From Eutrigla gurnardus (taxonomy: Eukaryota; Chordata; Actinopteri; Perciformes; Triglidae): 64,000 nt of DNA. The notes below the pieces were generated by a model. The model worked only from the letters and a program-made list of their open reading frames with translations. It was not told the DNA's origin and ran no database searches. The DNA is taken from the NCBI GenBank assembly GCA_963514095.1, contig OY741267.1, forward strand, positions 7,284,048 to 7,348,047, read 5' to 3'. Shown piece by piece: positions 29,755-41,365 of this stretch. A program made the position numbers and the translations under genes. Each line of letters opens with the position of its first letter. Within the stretch, counting starts at the first letter, position 1.

Positions 29755-31175
29755 TTCAAACACAAGATCAGTTTCATTTGCAAATATGCAATTTGAGAGG
29801 ATAGTCATGACACACATTAAAAAGACCATCCTGGACACTCTGGACCCCTACCAGTTTGCGTACCATCAGAACTGGTCCACTGATGACGCAGTCAAGGCTG
29901 CCATCCACAAAGCCCTCACATATGGAGAACATGCATGTTTGAATGCTGTTTATCCACTCAAGCTCGGCATCCAACACGGTCCTCCCAACCAGACTGGCCA
30001 AGAAGCTCCTCACCCTCAGATTGACACCCTCCCTCTGCAGCTGGGTTCTGGATTTCCTCACAGACAGACCCCAGACTGTCAGAGTTGGTACCCAGACATC
30101 AGGCACAAGGACGGTAAGCACGGGGACCCCCCAGGGCTGTGTGCTGGGTTCCCTGCTGTACGCCCTCTTCACCCACGACTGTGTCTCTCCACCCTTCGTC
30201 AAATTTGCAGATGACACAACAGTCATTGGGCTGATCACTGGTGGGGTGGAGACAGCTTACAGGAAGTAGGTGGGTCAGCTGGTATCCTGGTGTTCACCAA
30301 TAATCTCTCCTTAAACACGGAGAAAACATAAGGAGATAATTATTGACCCGAGGAAGAGGCTCAGGTAGAAAGGGTTAAAACTTTTAAATCCCTCGTCATC
30401 CACATCAGCGAGGATCTAACTTCTTAAGAAAGCTGAGGAAATTTGTATTACCCACCAAACTCCTCAGCAACTTGTATAGATGTACAGTGGAGAGCATCCT
30501 GACAAACGCCATCACAGTGTGGTATGGGAACTGCACTACACTGGACAGGAAGGCTCTCCAACGGTGGATTAAAACGGCACAATACATCTGTGGAGCAGCC
30601 TTCCCATCACTACAGGACAACTATAACACCCGGGTCATGAAGAGGGCACAACATCACCTCGGACACTACACACCCCAGCACACACTGTTCACACTGTTAC
30701 TGTCTGGCAGACGCTACAGGAGTATGAAAGCCAGAACAATAAGAAGAAAGACTCAGAAACCGTTTTTATCCACAAGCCATCAGGCTGTTGAATGACTGTC
30801 ACACACAAACCAACTCTGTGAACTGTGAACTGTATATTTGCACCATGCACAATGCACCATGTTCATTGCACTATATCCTTTTATATTTATATCCATATCT
30901 TCATATTTCCACTATATCCATACATAAATGTTGCTAAACTTGACAGACTTTTTTGTTCTTTTGTACATATGTTACTTTTTGTACATATGTTACAATACTT
31001 TTTTGTTCTTTTGTACATATGTTTATACCTTTGGTTTTTAGTATATTTTTATTACTATCATATTTTCTATTTGAGGTCACCGTGTGAAGGGAAACTGCAA
31101 AATAAGAATTTCATTGCTCAGTGCGAACTATGTTTCTACTATGTGTGACAATACAAATCTTGAAGCTTGAATTTT
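29755..31175 (+). mobile_element. 5'-truncated LINE fragment (L2/CR1/Rex-type reverse transcriptase)
   Basis: Three frames together carry an RT: a block near 29830-29940 (LDPYQFAYHQNWSTDDAV), then 29943-30269 (LDFLTDRPQTVRVG, GTPQGCVLG and the catalytic FADDTTVIGL), then 30472-30795 (ESILTNAITVWYGNC, KRAQHHLG, LLLSGRRYRSMKAR). The last block is the usual C-terminus of this LINE group. It is broken by stops around 30270 and 30360-30420. An AT-rich 3' part follows to about 31175. It is absent from the duplicate region. Confidence 0.7.
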
Positions 31176-31305
31176 GTATTCCTTTAAGATACATGAATTA
31201 TGACGGGTGGTTTATTACATCTGAAGTGGTGTTCTGGAACGGGAACGTCTATACAGTATTCAACAGAGTTCAGTACACAAACCATCAACACTCCCTTCAT
31301 TTAAC

Positions 31306-31360
31306 ATGCTGTCACTGCATCAGTGTGTGTTTTCTCTACTGTTTCTTTACATTCTAAGAG
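31306..31360 (+). pseudogene. Orphan V leader exon, copy A
   Basis: ATG starts MLSLHQCVFSLLFLYILRG, a good signal peptide resembling the V2 leader, ending at a degraded GTGTGT donor. About 75 bp on, CCTTAAGGTGTCATATAG resembles the V2 V-exon border (CTTTAGGTGTCAGCTG), but no V domain follows. The V exon was lost. Copies lie at 59582 and, with the ATG destroyed, near 61186. Confidence 0.7.
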
Positions 31361-31709
31361 GTGTGTTTGTTGTTTTTGTATACAAGTCATTTAGAAAGAC
31401 ATTTACAACATGAAATAACAGTTATCTCGTCCTTAAGGTGTCATATAGATAGACGGACTTGACAAGGAACTCTTTTGACTCAAACATTTATCATTGTTGA
31501 TAATGTGGTGGCAGATCAAGTTCCATCCAGAAAACCGTATTTCTCCAACAGTCTTTGAGACTCATAACAATAATGTCATCATGCTAAATGTGATGTAAAT
31601 GTAGAGAGTTCCTCGACACATGATAAAGAGGAAGGACCAATGATGTGAAGGCTCAGATCCATCAGAGTATCAATGTTCTTCCTCTCTCTCCTCCCCTCTC
31701 ACTGCAGAC

Positions 31710-32138
31710 ATGAAACACTGGCTGAGAAACATCCTGATTCTGACTCTCTGGCTAGGTAACTCTTTAAACCTGCTGATTGTTCTCCTTTAATCAACCATCT
31801 TTATTGATTCATCTCTTCCTCTGCATGTTCTCTTCTTCCCCAGAGTGTAAAGGAGAAGACAAAGTGAACCAGCTGACAGGAGATGTCATCGCTACTGAAG
31901 GACAGACAGTTACACTGGACTGTACATTTGAGACCAGTGACACATATCCCTATTTGTTCTGGTACAAACAGGAAGTCAATAGTTTCCCAAAGATGATACT
32001 GCGACGGTTCTCTTCAAAGACAGCTAATTCTGAAGAGAAAGGCAGATTTGATGCAACAATCAACAAGACATCAGTTCCTCTGAAGATCCAGAAGCTTCAG
32101 CTGTCTGACTCTGCTGTGTACTTCTGTGCTCTGCAGCC
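31710..32138 (+). CDS. TCR alpha/delta V segment V3a (leader 31710-31755, V exon 31844-32138)
   Basis: The leader encodes MKHWLRNILILTLWL followed by a split Gly/Glu codon at a GTAACT donor. The V exon after CTTCCCCAG reads CKGEDKVNQLTGDVIATEG, then TVTLDCTFETS with the first Cys, LFWYKQEVNSFPKMIL with the core Trp, and LQLSDSAVYFCALQP with the second Cys. The frame is open. A consensus RSS follows. The family differs from V1/V2 in the framework, but its 3' end and RSS spacer are almost identical to theirs. The sister segment is at 59986. TRAV is favoured; TRDV is possible. Confidence 0.92.
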
Positions 32139-32176
32139 CACAGTGACAGGAAACACCACAACTCTGTACAAAAACC
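32139..32176 (+). other. Recombination signal sequence of V3a
   Basis: Heptamer CACAGTG (32139-32145), 22-bp spacer with one change from that of V1/V2, nonamer ACAAAAACC (32168-32176). Confidence 0.95.
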
Positions 32177-32216
32177 TTTGGAGAAACAACAACACGATAC
32201 TGCACAACATCCACTA

Positions 32217-33500
32217 GAGGGAGTCACACACTGGCTGTCTATGTGAACCAAACTTCATCACAATTGAGTGTTACAGCAAATACTCTGACATCTAGAAGAG
32301 CTCAGATCAAACTTTGGTGAACCATTATTTTTGGGCTCTTACATATTCATAACTGAGTAAATATGGAACATTTTAATGTAACTATACACGTGAGTAAATA
32401 CCCAGCATCCCAATACATATGATTATCATATGTAATAGTTTGTCACTATATTTACTGTTATATTTAAATCCACTGTTTACTATATATCTCCATTAACTGT
32501 TTTCCATTGATTTTGTCCTTATCTTTGTAAAATAAGTTTCTATGATGTTCTGTCAGGATGTGATTCCATCCAACATCAGAGGCCTCCACTAAAGTTGTTC
32601 TCTCTGTTTAATCCTTAAACGTTACATTACATTCATGTGACTCAGACTTTTAATCAAAGTGATTTACAGTAACTGCCTTCAACCATGTGGATAGAACCTG
32701 CTAAAGAGTTTCTGTAGACTTTCTTCTGTCCTGATGTCAATGGGGAACACGTTGCACCATTGTGGAGCCAGGACGGCTAAAAGTGAAACTGGTTCACACA
32801 CAGTTTGAACCACAGGAATATACTTAAATGAAAACACATAGAATGATCACTGATTGCTGTTTCTCTTTATGTTGACTGTATTCTTCAGTCATTGTCCAAT
32901 TTCAGCAGATCAGACTTCCCCATACATGTGTTTTGTGGACTTGCAGAAGGCTCATGACCTGGTTCCCCATGCAGACCTGTGGAGATACTGTGGGAGTATT
33001 CAGGTACCAGGGTTGTTACACTGTTCACGTACCTACGAAAAGTAACGGCCTATCATTCATATATAACCCACGTAATCCAGATAATCATGAACCAGGACAC
33101 ATAAAGTCCACATCAGGAGGTCAAGGTGCAGAAGTGGATCCAAACACACAGGACTTTTACCCAGGAGACCACAGTGTGTGTCATGTGTGAAACCAGAGGT
33201 CCATGTTGACTTCTGTGTTACATAACTTCCATACTTTATAAACATCAGTTCCATAGTTATTTGAACCCAAACCATGATCTTTGCCTCAACCTCACCAAGT
33301 AGTTTTGTTGACTCAGCAAGTTCTGCACTGCAGGGTCTTGTACAGGTGTACTGGTTGCTCATGTTGCTGGACAATGGTAAGAAAACACAGGGAAATGACA
33401 AAATAACCTGTTTAAAATATTATACAAACCACTGTATGAGGATATGTTGCCTGAGTAATGAAGCGAGTTACAAGTTATTTTTCAGATTCAAAATGAGCAA
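32217..33500. other. Intergenic sequence; partly duplicated at 60493-61027
   Basis: From 32217 to about 32752 the sequence matches the region after V3b, then the copies part. At 32920-33050 a short frame reads CFVDLQKAHDLVPHADLW, a fragment of an RTE/Rex3-like reverse transcriptase related to that at 62.5 kb. Nothing else coding is seen. Confidence 0.5.
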
Positions 33501-33539
33501 AGGCTGATTCTCTGGACACACACTGACATTGAACTCAAC

Positions 33540-33850
33540 CAGTGGCGGTTTCTCATATGGGCAGTATGGGCAGCCGCCCAGGACGGCATTCGTGGAGGGG
33601 CGGCATGAGCGCCCGCACAAAAAAAAGGTGCGTCTGCTGATGCTTGGAGAGACTGGTTCACACCGGCCGCGGAAGCGCCGCGAATATGCGCGGCCGCCCC
33701 GCACCGTGAAGCAATCGTTTCGGCGTCTGCTCTATTTTTTGCGCGTGCCGCGAGAGATCGTGTCAATTCTGGCAGGAACACGAAGAAACACGAGACAATC
33801 CGGTCAATTTTCAAAATTAAAGCAATTTTCAAAATAAAATACCGCAATTG
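33540..33850. mobile_element. Probable hAT-derived fragment
   Basis: The block begins CAGTGGCGGTTTCTCATATG and continues GGGCAGCCGCCCAGGACGGC. I recall a similar start in teleost hAT elements. No matching right terminus or target duplication was found, so it is at best truncated. Confidence 0.3.
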
Positions 33851-34008
33851 ACAAATGCGATATTTGTGTATCTAAACTCGCACTGGGAAACAGGAAGAGA
33901 AAATACATTTAATAAATGTGAAGAGTAGATAAACAAATATGTGTATTTCAACTGTATATCTACACTGTCTACTACCATACACACTCTCTCTGTCTGTCTC
34001 TGTGTGTG

Positions 34009-34011
<3 letters not shown>

Positions 34012-34080
<69 letters not shown>
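34012..34080. repeat. (TC)n microsatellite
   Basis: A tract of about 65 bp of TC dinucleotides, a homopurine/homopyrimidine stretch on opposite strands. Confidence 0.97.
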
Positions 34081-34082
<2 letters not shown>

Positions 34083-34252
34083 GGATAAATAGAAGAAGTG
34101 TACAAACTTTTTGGTTACAGAAACATGGCATATTTATTTTATGAGGTTATGATAAAAAAATAGCTCTGAATGAACAACAAATGAGCAGAAGCGCTTGTTG
34201 ACCGTCGCAGAGAATTACCGTCTGGTCTGAACAGGGGGGCTGGGGGGGTCCA

Positions 34253-34271
34253 TTTGTGTGTGTGTATGTAT

Positions 34272-34314
<43 letters not shown>
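34253..34314. repeat. (GT)n followed by a G29 run
   Basis: A GT-rich tract of about 30 bp runs into 29 consecutive G (34286-34314). It lies about 400 bp upstream of the V2b leader. Confidence 0.97.
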
Positions 34315-34315
<1 letters not shown>

Positions 34316-34714
34316 TGGAGGTGAGGTTCGCCCATTTAACACTGAGCTTTTCTGTCATCATCAGCTGATTTAATTTGTATCATCACAACATCAGTTTGCC
34401 TCGACTCTAAGATATAAAGGTCTTTCTGGTGTTTGTGGACCGTTAAATGGTGATCCATCATCACAAGTAACATTTTGTAAGTTCTGTTATAAATACCAGA
34501 CAAATAAACACCTCCCACCTCCAGCTGGTACAACATGCTGCTACTAGTCTGTTAACCAGGAGGAAGAGTAACTGAGAGAAGTGAGAATACAGATCTAAGA
34601 GGAGATGAGAGATTCAGGGAGGAGCTTAGATGTTACTGAACTATAGAAGAGAGAGGAACTTCTAGATTCAACAGAGTTCAACACCAAAAACCATCAACAT
34701 TACCTTCATTCAAC

Positions 34715-35146
34715 ATGATGTCATCAAACTGTTTACTTTCCCTCCTGTTCATTTCCATTCTAAGAGGTAAGATTCTCTGTAAAATAGTTCAATTGCAATA
34801 TTATTTGAATGTGATCCATTAACTGAGTCTTTTGAGTTTTCTCTCCTTTAGGTGTCAGCTGTGAAGAACTCAGTCCAGCCAAGAATGAAGAGTCCAGTTT
34901 AGAAGACAGCACTGTTACTCTGTCCTACAAATACTCCAAACAAGCAACCGGTAGTGATTATTTCTTCTGGTATCGACAATATCCAGGAAAACCACCAGAG
35001 TTCATCATCTCCCATTTAGGAACAGGACGAATATTTAAGAGTCAAAACCCTGAACTGAAGATTAAAGTGGATCAAAACCAAATCAACATGAGCATCTCGT
35101 CTGCTGCAGTGACAGACTCTGCTGTGTACTACTGTGCTGTGAAGCC
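34715..35146 (+). CDS. TCR alpha/delta V segment V2b (leader 34715-34766, V exon 34852-35146), lacks first canonical Cys
   Basis: The leader encodes MMSSNCLLSLLFISILRG with a GTAAGA donor. The V exon is open and nearly identical to V2a in the first framework, CDR1 and FR2 (TVTLSYKYSKQ, then FFWYRQYPGKPPEFII). It differs in the CDR2 part (SHLGTGRIFKSQNPELK against SHYGSGTVLNNPITGLK). The first Cys is again Tyr; the second is present in AVYYCAV. A consensus RSS follows. Difference confined to CDR2 with conserved frameworks suggests either gene conversion or selection on the binding loop. Confidence 0.88.
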
Positions 35147-35184
35147 CACAGTGACAGGAAACACCAAAACTCTGTACAAAAACC
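35147..35184 (+). other. Recombination signal sequence of V2b
   Basis: Heptamer CACAGTG (35147-35153), 22-bp spacer, nonamer ACAAAAACC (35176-35184). Confidence 0.95.
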
Positions 35185-35224
35185 TTCAGAGCAAAGACAA
35201 ACAGTACTGGACAACATCCACTAG

Positions 35225-35747
35225 AGGGAGTCACACACTGTTACTCAGCTATAGTTTGTAATGATAAAGTCTTGATTCTTTGTATTGAGGATAACCAAAA
35301 CACTAAATTCAAAACAGACTGAGGGACAGTTTTATTCATACAACAGTCACTCTGTTGATAATGAGGTGTAGCAGGACATGAGCAATAGTTTGTCATAATA
35401 TTCATTGTTATATTTAACTCAACTCTTCACAAATCACACTATTGGAATTAAGGTCAGGTTGTGATTTCATGCAAAAGTTCCTGGCCAATCAGCATAGGAA
35501 CTATTAAATAGGCTGATTGGCAGCAGTTGAGCCATCAGGCTTCACTCCAGCCCTCCATGTGGCTGAAATGTTTGGACTGTGGCAAAGCACTAACTGCCAT
35601 AGTGACTCATCCTCCTGGGGCCTGTACTACGAAGCAGGATTTGGGCTTAGCGAGGTAACTTAAGTGTTAACTCTGGTTTTTCCGTCCTACGACGCTGGTT
35701 CACTTCTTTACGGGGTAGATCATCATGGTAACTTACGCTGGATCTAA
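35225..35747. other. Intergenic sequence ending in a repeat split by the TA-flanked element
   Basis: No gene. From about 35617 the sequence GGGGCCTGTACTACGAAGCA starts a repeat that I recall as common in teleosts, possibly the end of a Harbinger-type element. It is interrupted at 35749 by the TA-flanked transposon, and its continuation is presumably after 45220 (ATTAATGCTATCCTCTGATC). Confidence 0.4.
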
Positions 35748-36179
35748 TACGGTGGCCCAGAGGTGTCAGGCCAAATACAAAATCCACCACACAAATACAA
35801 AAGCCACAACACAAATACAAAAGTCACAACACAAATACAAAAGTCACAACGCAAATACAAAAGCCATAATGGAACTGACCCACAACGGAAGTGAACCAAA
35901 ACACGGATAAACTCAACTTCCCAAAATGCATTGCGGCTCGTCTGACTTCTGAAAAGTTTTGGATAATGGCGGACGAATGCGGTGATTCTGGCCACAGTCA
36001 GCAACAAACCACGTACACATGTAAGTATACTGTAACATGATTTTTATGTTTTCAGCTGACTTTTAAATCATATTGATAATGAACGTTACTTTATTGTTGT
36101 TGGAATTGTACATTAACGTTACGAATTGAAGGTCCTGCTAGCCGGCTAGCCTACTGATGGTAATCTACCACAGAGGTTC

Positions 36180-37058
36180 TATTTCGTCCCTACTGACCGC
36201 CAGAGGCGGTGCTTTAAGCACTGGATAACTCCGCCCGCGGTAGCGCATGTCGAGTACGAATAACAACAATCTCACCTGTGACTCCTGCATGACACCCGGG
36301 AGGCTATATCTTCCGATGTCAGCAGGCAATCGGCTCCTTCATTCTTCTCGCGACTGCATGTCGAGGTGTACGTAAGTATAGCATGGTCATTTAAATGGCC
36401 GGTACAATTATTGCTGGCTTTGTGCAGCCTCGTTCCTCCGTGGCAGGAGTAACGGGCTGAGGTTCGTCCTCCGAGAGGCTGTCGCCAGCGTTTTGCACAT
36501 TGTATGTTGTACCTGTTCTGGTGGCTTTGCTGGGTTGGTGGCGTTTCCGCCCCTCACCTTCCAGCATTGCACACAGCTGCTGAGGGCTGTGTTACTAGCA
36601 GGTTGATGCTGCTTTGAATGCTAATAACTGTTTTGTGTTTCTCTGTTTAGTGTTCACAGTATTATTGAAGGATTCAACTGGGTTGAGGTAGGGTTTCAGT
36701 CCCTCTTCAAGCTTAGTTGTATTTTTGTTAAGCTAATAATCTTGTTGGTGAAGGTTGCGTACCTGCCCCCTCTCCCAACTTGGTATAGTGTTTCAAAGTG
36801 TTGGCGTTCCTGTCCCGGCGGCGTCACACTTTGTGTCGTTTTTTGTTTACCTGGCTACCTCTCCACCTGGTTCCGGATGGAGCATGCCTGTCGCAGCTGT
36901 TTGGCGTCCCTGGAGCCTGAGGATGGCCATGACCGGTGTGTGTCCTGTCTTGGTGTGGATCACCTGCAGGAGGCCATCACCGACGAAGCCTGCATAAATT
37001 GCAGCATTATGCCGAGGTCAGTAAGGCTGGCCAGGCTGGCCCAAATGGATCCACTATC
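36180..37058 (+). mobile_element. DIRS-like remnant, 5' part with gag N-terminus (copy B, first)
   Basis: This matches 4388-5280. The gag-like frame starts at 36877 (MEHACRSCLASLEP) with the same CRSC, CVSC and CINC pairs and is cut at 37066 by the hAT transposon. Gag-like sequence resumes after 41358. Confidence 0.5.
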
Positions 37059-37065
37059 CTGCCTG

Positions 37066-40000
37066 CAGCCCTCGACATTAACGGTTGCCCGCTTGCCCGG
37101 GGCAGGTAAACTCTGTGATCGGGCAACTAAAATGTGACGTGTAGTTGCCCGTTCGGGCAAGTGATTTTTTTTCTTTGAAAATACACTAAATTGACAAAAT
37201 AAACGTCCTCCTATATCGCGGAAGCGGAGCTTTCTACAGTGCTGTGCTGCGGTTTTCGGCCAAACAGAATAAGAAGAATCGTAACAATAATTTCCCCCGT
37301 CACCTCCGGGCTCCGGCGTACGACAACCGCTACAAATAAGTCACGTTATGTTCCTTCAGCCCCTGAAAACTGGCCAAGTGCCGGGTAAATGTAACGCAAA
37401 TAAAAGAAAGACACCTGAAAACGAGACCCCGGGCCCGTCGGGATACGAAACTAAAAGGCAAAGGAACTTTTTAATAAGTTGGATTGAGAATTTTCCGTGG
37501 GTCCGTCATGACAAGGAAAAGGACGAGATGTTTTGCTTCACCTGCCGGGAGTTTCCGACAAAAGCAGACACGTAAGTAGAAACACAATTCACTATCCCCT
37601 TCCTATTTTAACAATAGCCTATTTAATTAGGGCGAGTTTTATCGGGAGTAACGTCACATTAGTGTCTGTCTGTCTGCCTGCGCACTGTTCAATTGTGATG
37701 AAAGAGAAATGAGTCCTCCAGTAAATAGGACGCACCTTAGCTACGACTTGGCAACGGGAGGTATTCTAGTCCGCTCAGCAATGAGCCGGAGAGCTAACGT
37801 TATGCATTGTACATATTCATAATTCGAAATTCGTCCCAGCCTTTATACCACAGATTCTCTAGGCGGGTCTATAGCACATAACCGCCTTGTCCGATTACAG
37901 TTTAATTCATATTTCACAATTTATCAGCTCTCGTTTTGAAGACCGAATCACCGCGCCATTCGTTTCAATGGGAATCGCGACGGTCTATACTTTCAACATA
38001 AAGTGTACAGATATTTATAATTTGAAATTCGTCCCAGCCTTTATACCACAGATACTATAGGGTCTATATCATATAAGTAAGGGATAATGCAGGGCCGGCG
38101 CCATAGGCATAGGCGAACTTAGCGACACTGTGTACCAACGTAGTTATTACACATTTTATACTTCACTGTGTGACTGGGTTGTTACAATTACAGTAAAGGA
38201 ATTATATTCTATATATAAATAACAACTGCCCATTTACTGTCATACATTCTGATGGGTCACAGACTTCAGGGTAAAACTGTAACCATTTAGTTCAATCTTA
38301 TTTTTTGTCAAGGCTTAATTATTAACCATGTTGATGTTCTTATTGCAGTACATCCTCTCTATATATTGGCACAAAGTCCTTCCGGCACAATATTTTAGAG
38401 GCTCATGGCAAGAGCAAAAGGCACGAGCACTGTGCCGTTGCCGCCAGAGGAACAGAAGCACCCATGCCAGCTGTCATCGAAGGACTGCAAAAGATGGATG
38501 ACGCTCTGCGTCTAAAAATGACGAACATTATGCATGCTGCATATTATGTAGCAAAACAAGAAGTGCCCTTTACCCACTTTTCATCCCTTAATGGCCTGAT
38601 CAACAGGACTGGAGGAAGTCTTCCAGGCTGTTACCAGTCTGACAAAGCCTGTGCTAGGTATGCAACAGCACTTATTGCCAACGTTTCCAATCCTTCTTGG
38701 CTTAACATTTATTTACTAAACAAAGAATGTCATCCCATGTAAAATAAAATACACTTCTGTCCAATTTTCAGGTTCATCGTAGACATTTACGATGTGGAGA
38801 GGGAAAAGTTGCTGGATAAAATTAAAAAAGCCATATACTTTTCAATTCTCATTGATGGGGCAACAGACAGCGCTACATTAGAGAATGAACTCATTTATGT
38901 TCGCTTTCTAGCAACGGATGGGCCAGTCAATGCCTACTTGTCTATCCAAGACGTTAAACATGGCAATGCAAATGGCATCCTGGATGCCATCCATGCAGGT
39001 ACTAGAGGGATTAAATGAAATACTGCTGATGAATCGAAATTTCTCCTTTTAAGCTATCTGTTTCATAAAATACCTTTGTATATGAAATATGCTAATCAAA
39101 TAAAATTGCCTTGCATAATGTTTATCTAATGATTTACATTTTTCTTTTTTTGTTCAGCTTTTGAGGAAGCTGGCATTATTGATTGGAAGGAGAAATTAGT
39201 TGGGTTTGGCAGCGATGGGGCAGCTGTGAATGTGGGCTGCAGAAATGGCGTTGCAGCGCTTCTGCAGAAGGAACTCAACCACCCCCTCATCTCAATCCAC
39301 TGTGTTGCCCATAGATTAGAGCTTGGCATCGTAAAGGCAATTAAAACCCACAAAAAGATGGAGCAAATGCAGACAATGCTAAAAAACCTGTACGATCAGT
39401 ACCACTACTCCCCCAAGGCTGTCAGAGAGCTCAGAATGATTGCAGAGGCACTTGAAGAAAAGGTGTTGAAGCCATCAAATCTACATGGCGCCCGCTGGCT
39501 TCCCTATGTGCATCGTGCAATCAAGGTCAGAATTTTAGTAAATTATTAAACATAACCTGTTGAGTTAATCCTCTTGTTTATAATTTGACCAATAGAAAAT
39601 GGTGCAATACAGTAATGATAATATCTTTTACAGATTGTGTGTGACAGCTATCCTGTACTGATTGCACATTTTGAAGACATGGCGTCTGTGGAGAGGTTCC
39701 CTAAGCCTTCAGCTGCAGTTCTCGGCAGGGCCAAACAGGTCCTTTCCTACCTGAAAAGATGCGATAATTTGCTCTTCCTCCACTTCATGTGTGATGTTTT
39801 TAACCACCTTGCCACCTTGAGCAAAATGTTTCAAAAAGATGACCTGACTGTGTGTCAGGCAGTTGAGAGCCAGGAGGCCTGTTTCTGGGAACTCACTTCA
39901 TTGAGGGTAGACATGGGTCCCCAAATGGCCAAGGTCAACCAGGCCATAAAGGAGACTGGCGTGTATAAAGGAGTGAGGTTCCAGAATCCAACCCACAACA

Positions 40001-41357
40001 CGCTTGAAGCAGAGAGGATCGAGGTGATTGGTAAGAAAAAATGATGTGTGTGATTTGGATTGATTAATGAACCTTTACAGTAAATAAGTAATCATTAACA
40101 TTCCCTGTTAACAGATTTGATCATCAATCATTTGAAAGAGAGGCTGAAGGATCTGCAGCAAGGAGGCATGGTTGCAAAGTTTAGGGCTTTTGACCCATCG
40201 TCCTGGCCAGCATGCAACCGTGCTGACCCAGTTGAAAATGAGAGGTTCAGGCAGTGTGGTGTCGATGAGATGAGGGAGATGGCCACGTTCTATCAGGAGC
40301 TATTGAGAAAAGCTGGCATTGAAGTCGATGAGGTTTTAGCTGAGTACAACCACTACAAGATCTTTGCCAAGGGACGAGCAGCAGTGCCGATGAGGGAGCT
40401 CTTCATGAGTGTCTTGCAGTCAGGTGTGAATATAGAGTGTAGAATGTGTGACAGATTAGTAAAGTGCCAAATCATATAATTTATCTTAGGAGACTTTTCA
40501 TATAGAGCAGTTCAACACTGTTCATCTTTAAATATTATTTTAAAAAACAAGTGGGAGTCAGGTGTGTGACAAATGTTTTGAGACAAGTTGTTTAGTATTT
40601 TCTATGGTTAATTTCTTTTAATTTATATGAAATTCTCATTTCTGTGTTTCAGAGGAAAGGCGAGAACGCTTCAAGAGCTTGGCCCCCCTCATGGAGGTGT
40701 ACCTGATCCTGCCAGTTAACACGGCAGTGTGTGAGCGGGGCTTTTCTACAATGAAGAGAGTGAAGACTGACTGGAGGTCGAGTCTTTCCTCTCTTCAGCT
40801 GCAGAGACTGATGTTCCTGTCAGTGGAGGGCCCCCCACTGGATAAGTTTAATGCTGAAGCTGCAGTTCACAGGTGGTGGACAACCTGCCAAAGACAGCGT
40901 CGGCCAGGGTTCAACCCCTGGGAGTATAGGCAGGGCTCAGAGAATGAAACGGAAATTTGAAGCCCTAGTCCACAATTCTGTTTTGCCAAAGTTAATCTAC
41001 ACTGTTCATTGTCTTTTTGTATTTTTTTTCCATCACAAACGGTTATGTATTTTAAGTAAAGACCGCGAGTTCAAGCTGGTCTCACCATGCTAGGTTTCCT
41101 CGGTTCAGAGAATGAAATACATTTTGAGGCCCTTTCTTCTGTTGGGCTGACAGGTGGTTTGACAGCTTTGCAGACCATAATTGTTATGTTTTGTATTTGT
41201 ATTTACATTATAATAAATTATTATAAAATCAAACAAATACCTGTTTTATACATTTTCTTAATAGGCCGACGTTTTCCATTTTGGGCAAGTACATTTTGCC
41301 ATCGGGCAAGTAAAACAATACGGGCAAGTGGCTTAAAATGCTTAATATCAAGGCCTG
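37066..41357 (+). mobile_element. hAT transposon with complete multi-exon transposase gene
   Basis: The left end CAGCCCTCGACATTAAC and right end CTTAATATCAAGGCCTG form an imperfect inverted pair. The flanks CTGCCTGC (left, overlapping the first base) and CTACCTGC (41358-41365) are an 8-bp duplication with one mismatch, typical of hAT. Short repeats of GGGCAAGT/CGGGCAAC lie just inside both ends. The element interrupts the DIRS-like gag, which is uninterrupted in the copies at 5081 and 42920. Confidence 0.85.
37348..40960 (+). CDS. hAT transposase (ZNF862-like), seven exons, about 713 aa, apparently intact
   Basis: Exons: 37348-37571, 38349-38657, 38772-38998, 39158-39525, 39634-40030, 40115-40423, 40653-40960. 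All introns are GT-AG, and the sum (2142 bp) is an exact multiple of three with no stop. The N-terminal region holds a TTF-type zinc finger (MFCFTCREF, then SFRHNILEAHGKSKRHEHC). The catalytic core has LIDGATDSATLENELIY with the first Asp, GFGSDGAAVNVGC with the second, and HCVAHRLEL with the hAT Cys/His motif. The C-terminus holds the dimerisation segment LPVNTAVCERGFSTMKRVKT. The protein resembles vertebrate ZNF862/hAT transposases. The ATG at 37348 was chosen as the first in frame in exon 1. It would bind the ends and move the element, or could have been kept for another role. Confidence 0.85.
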
Positions 41358-41365
41358 CTACCTGC

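Noticed and set aside
29750..30238. Two opposite 154-codon frames
   Set aside because: Both overlap a LINE RT fragment. Only the phase with FADDT (29943-30269) and short flanking blocks is meaningful.
30825..31148. Hydrophobic 107-codon frame suggestive of a membrane protein
   Set aside because: AT-rich 3' region of the LINE fragment with repeated TTTGTACATATGTTA; no homology or start context.
33829..34144. Arg-Glu or Ser-Leu repeat frames
   Set aside because: Translations of the (TC)n tract.
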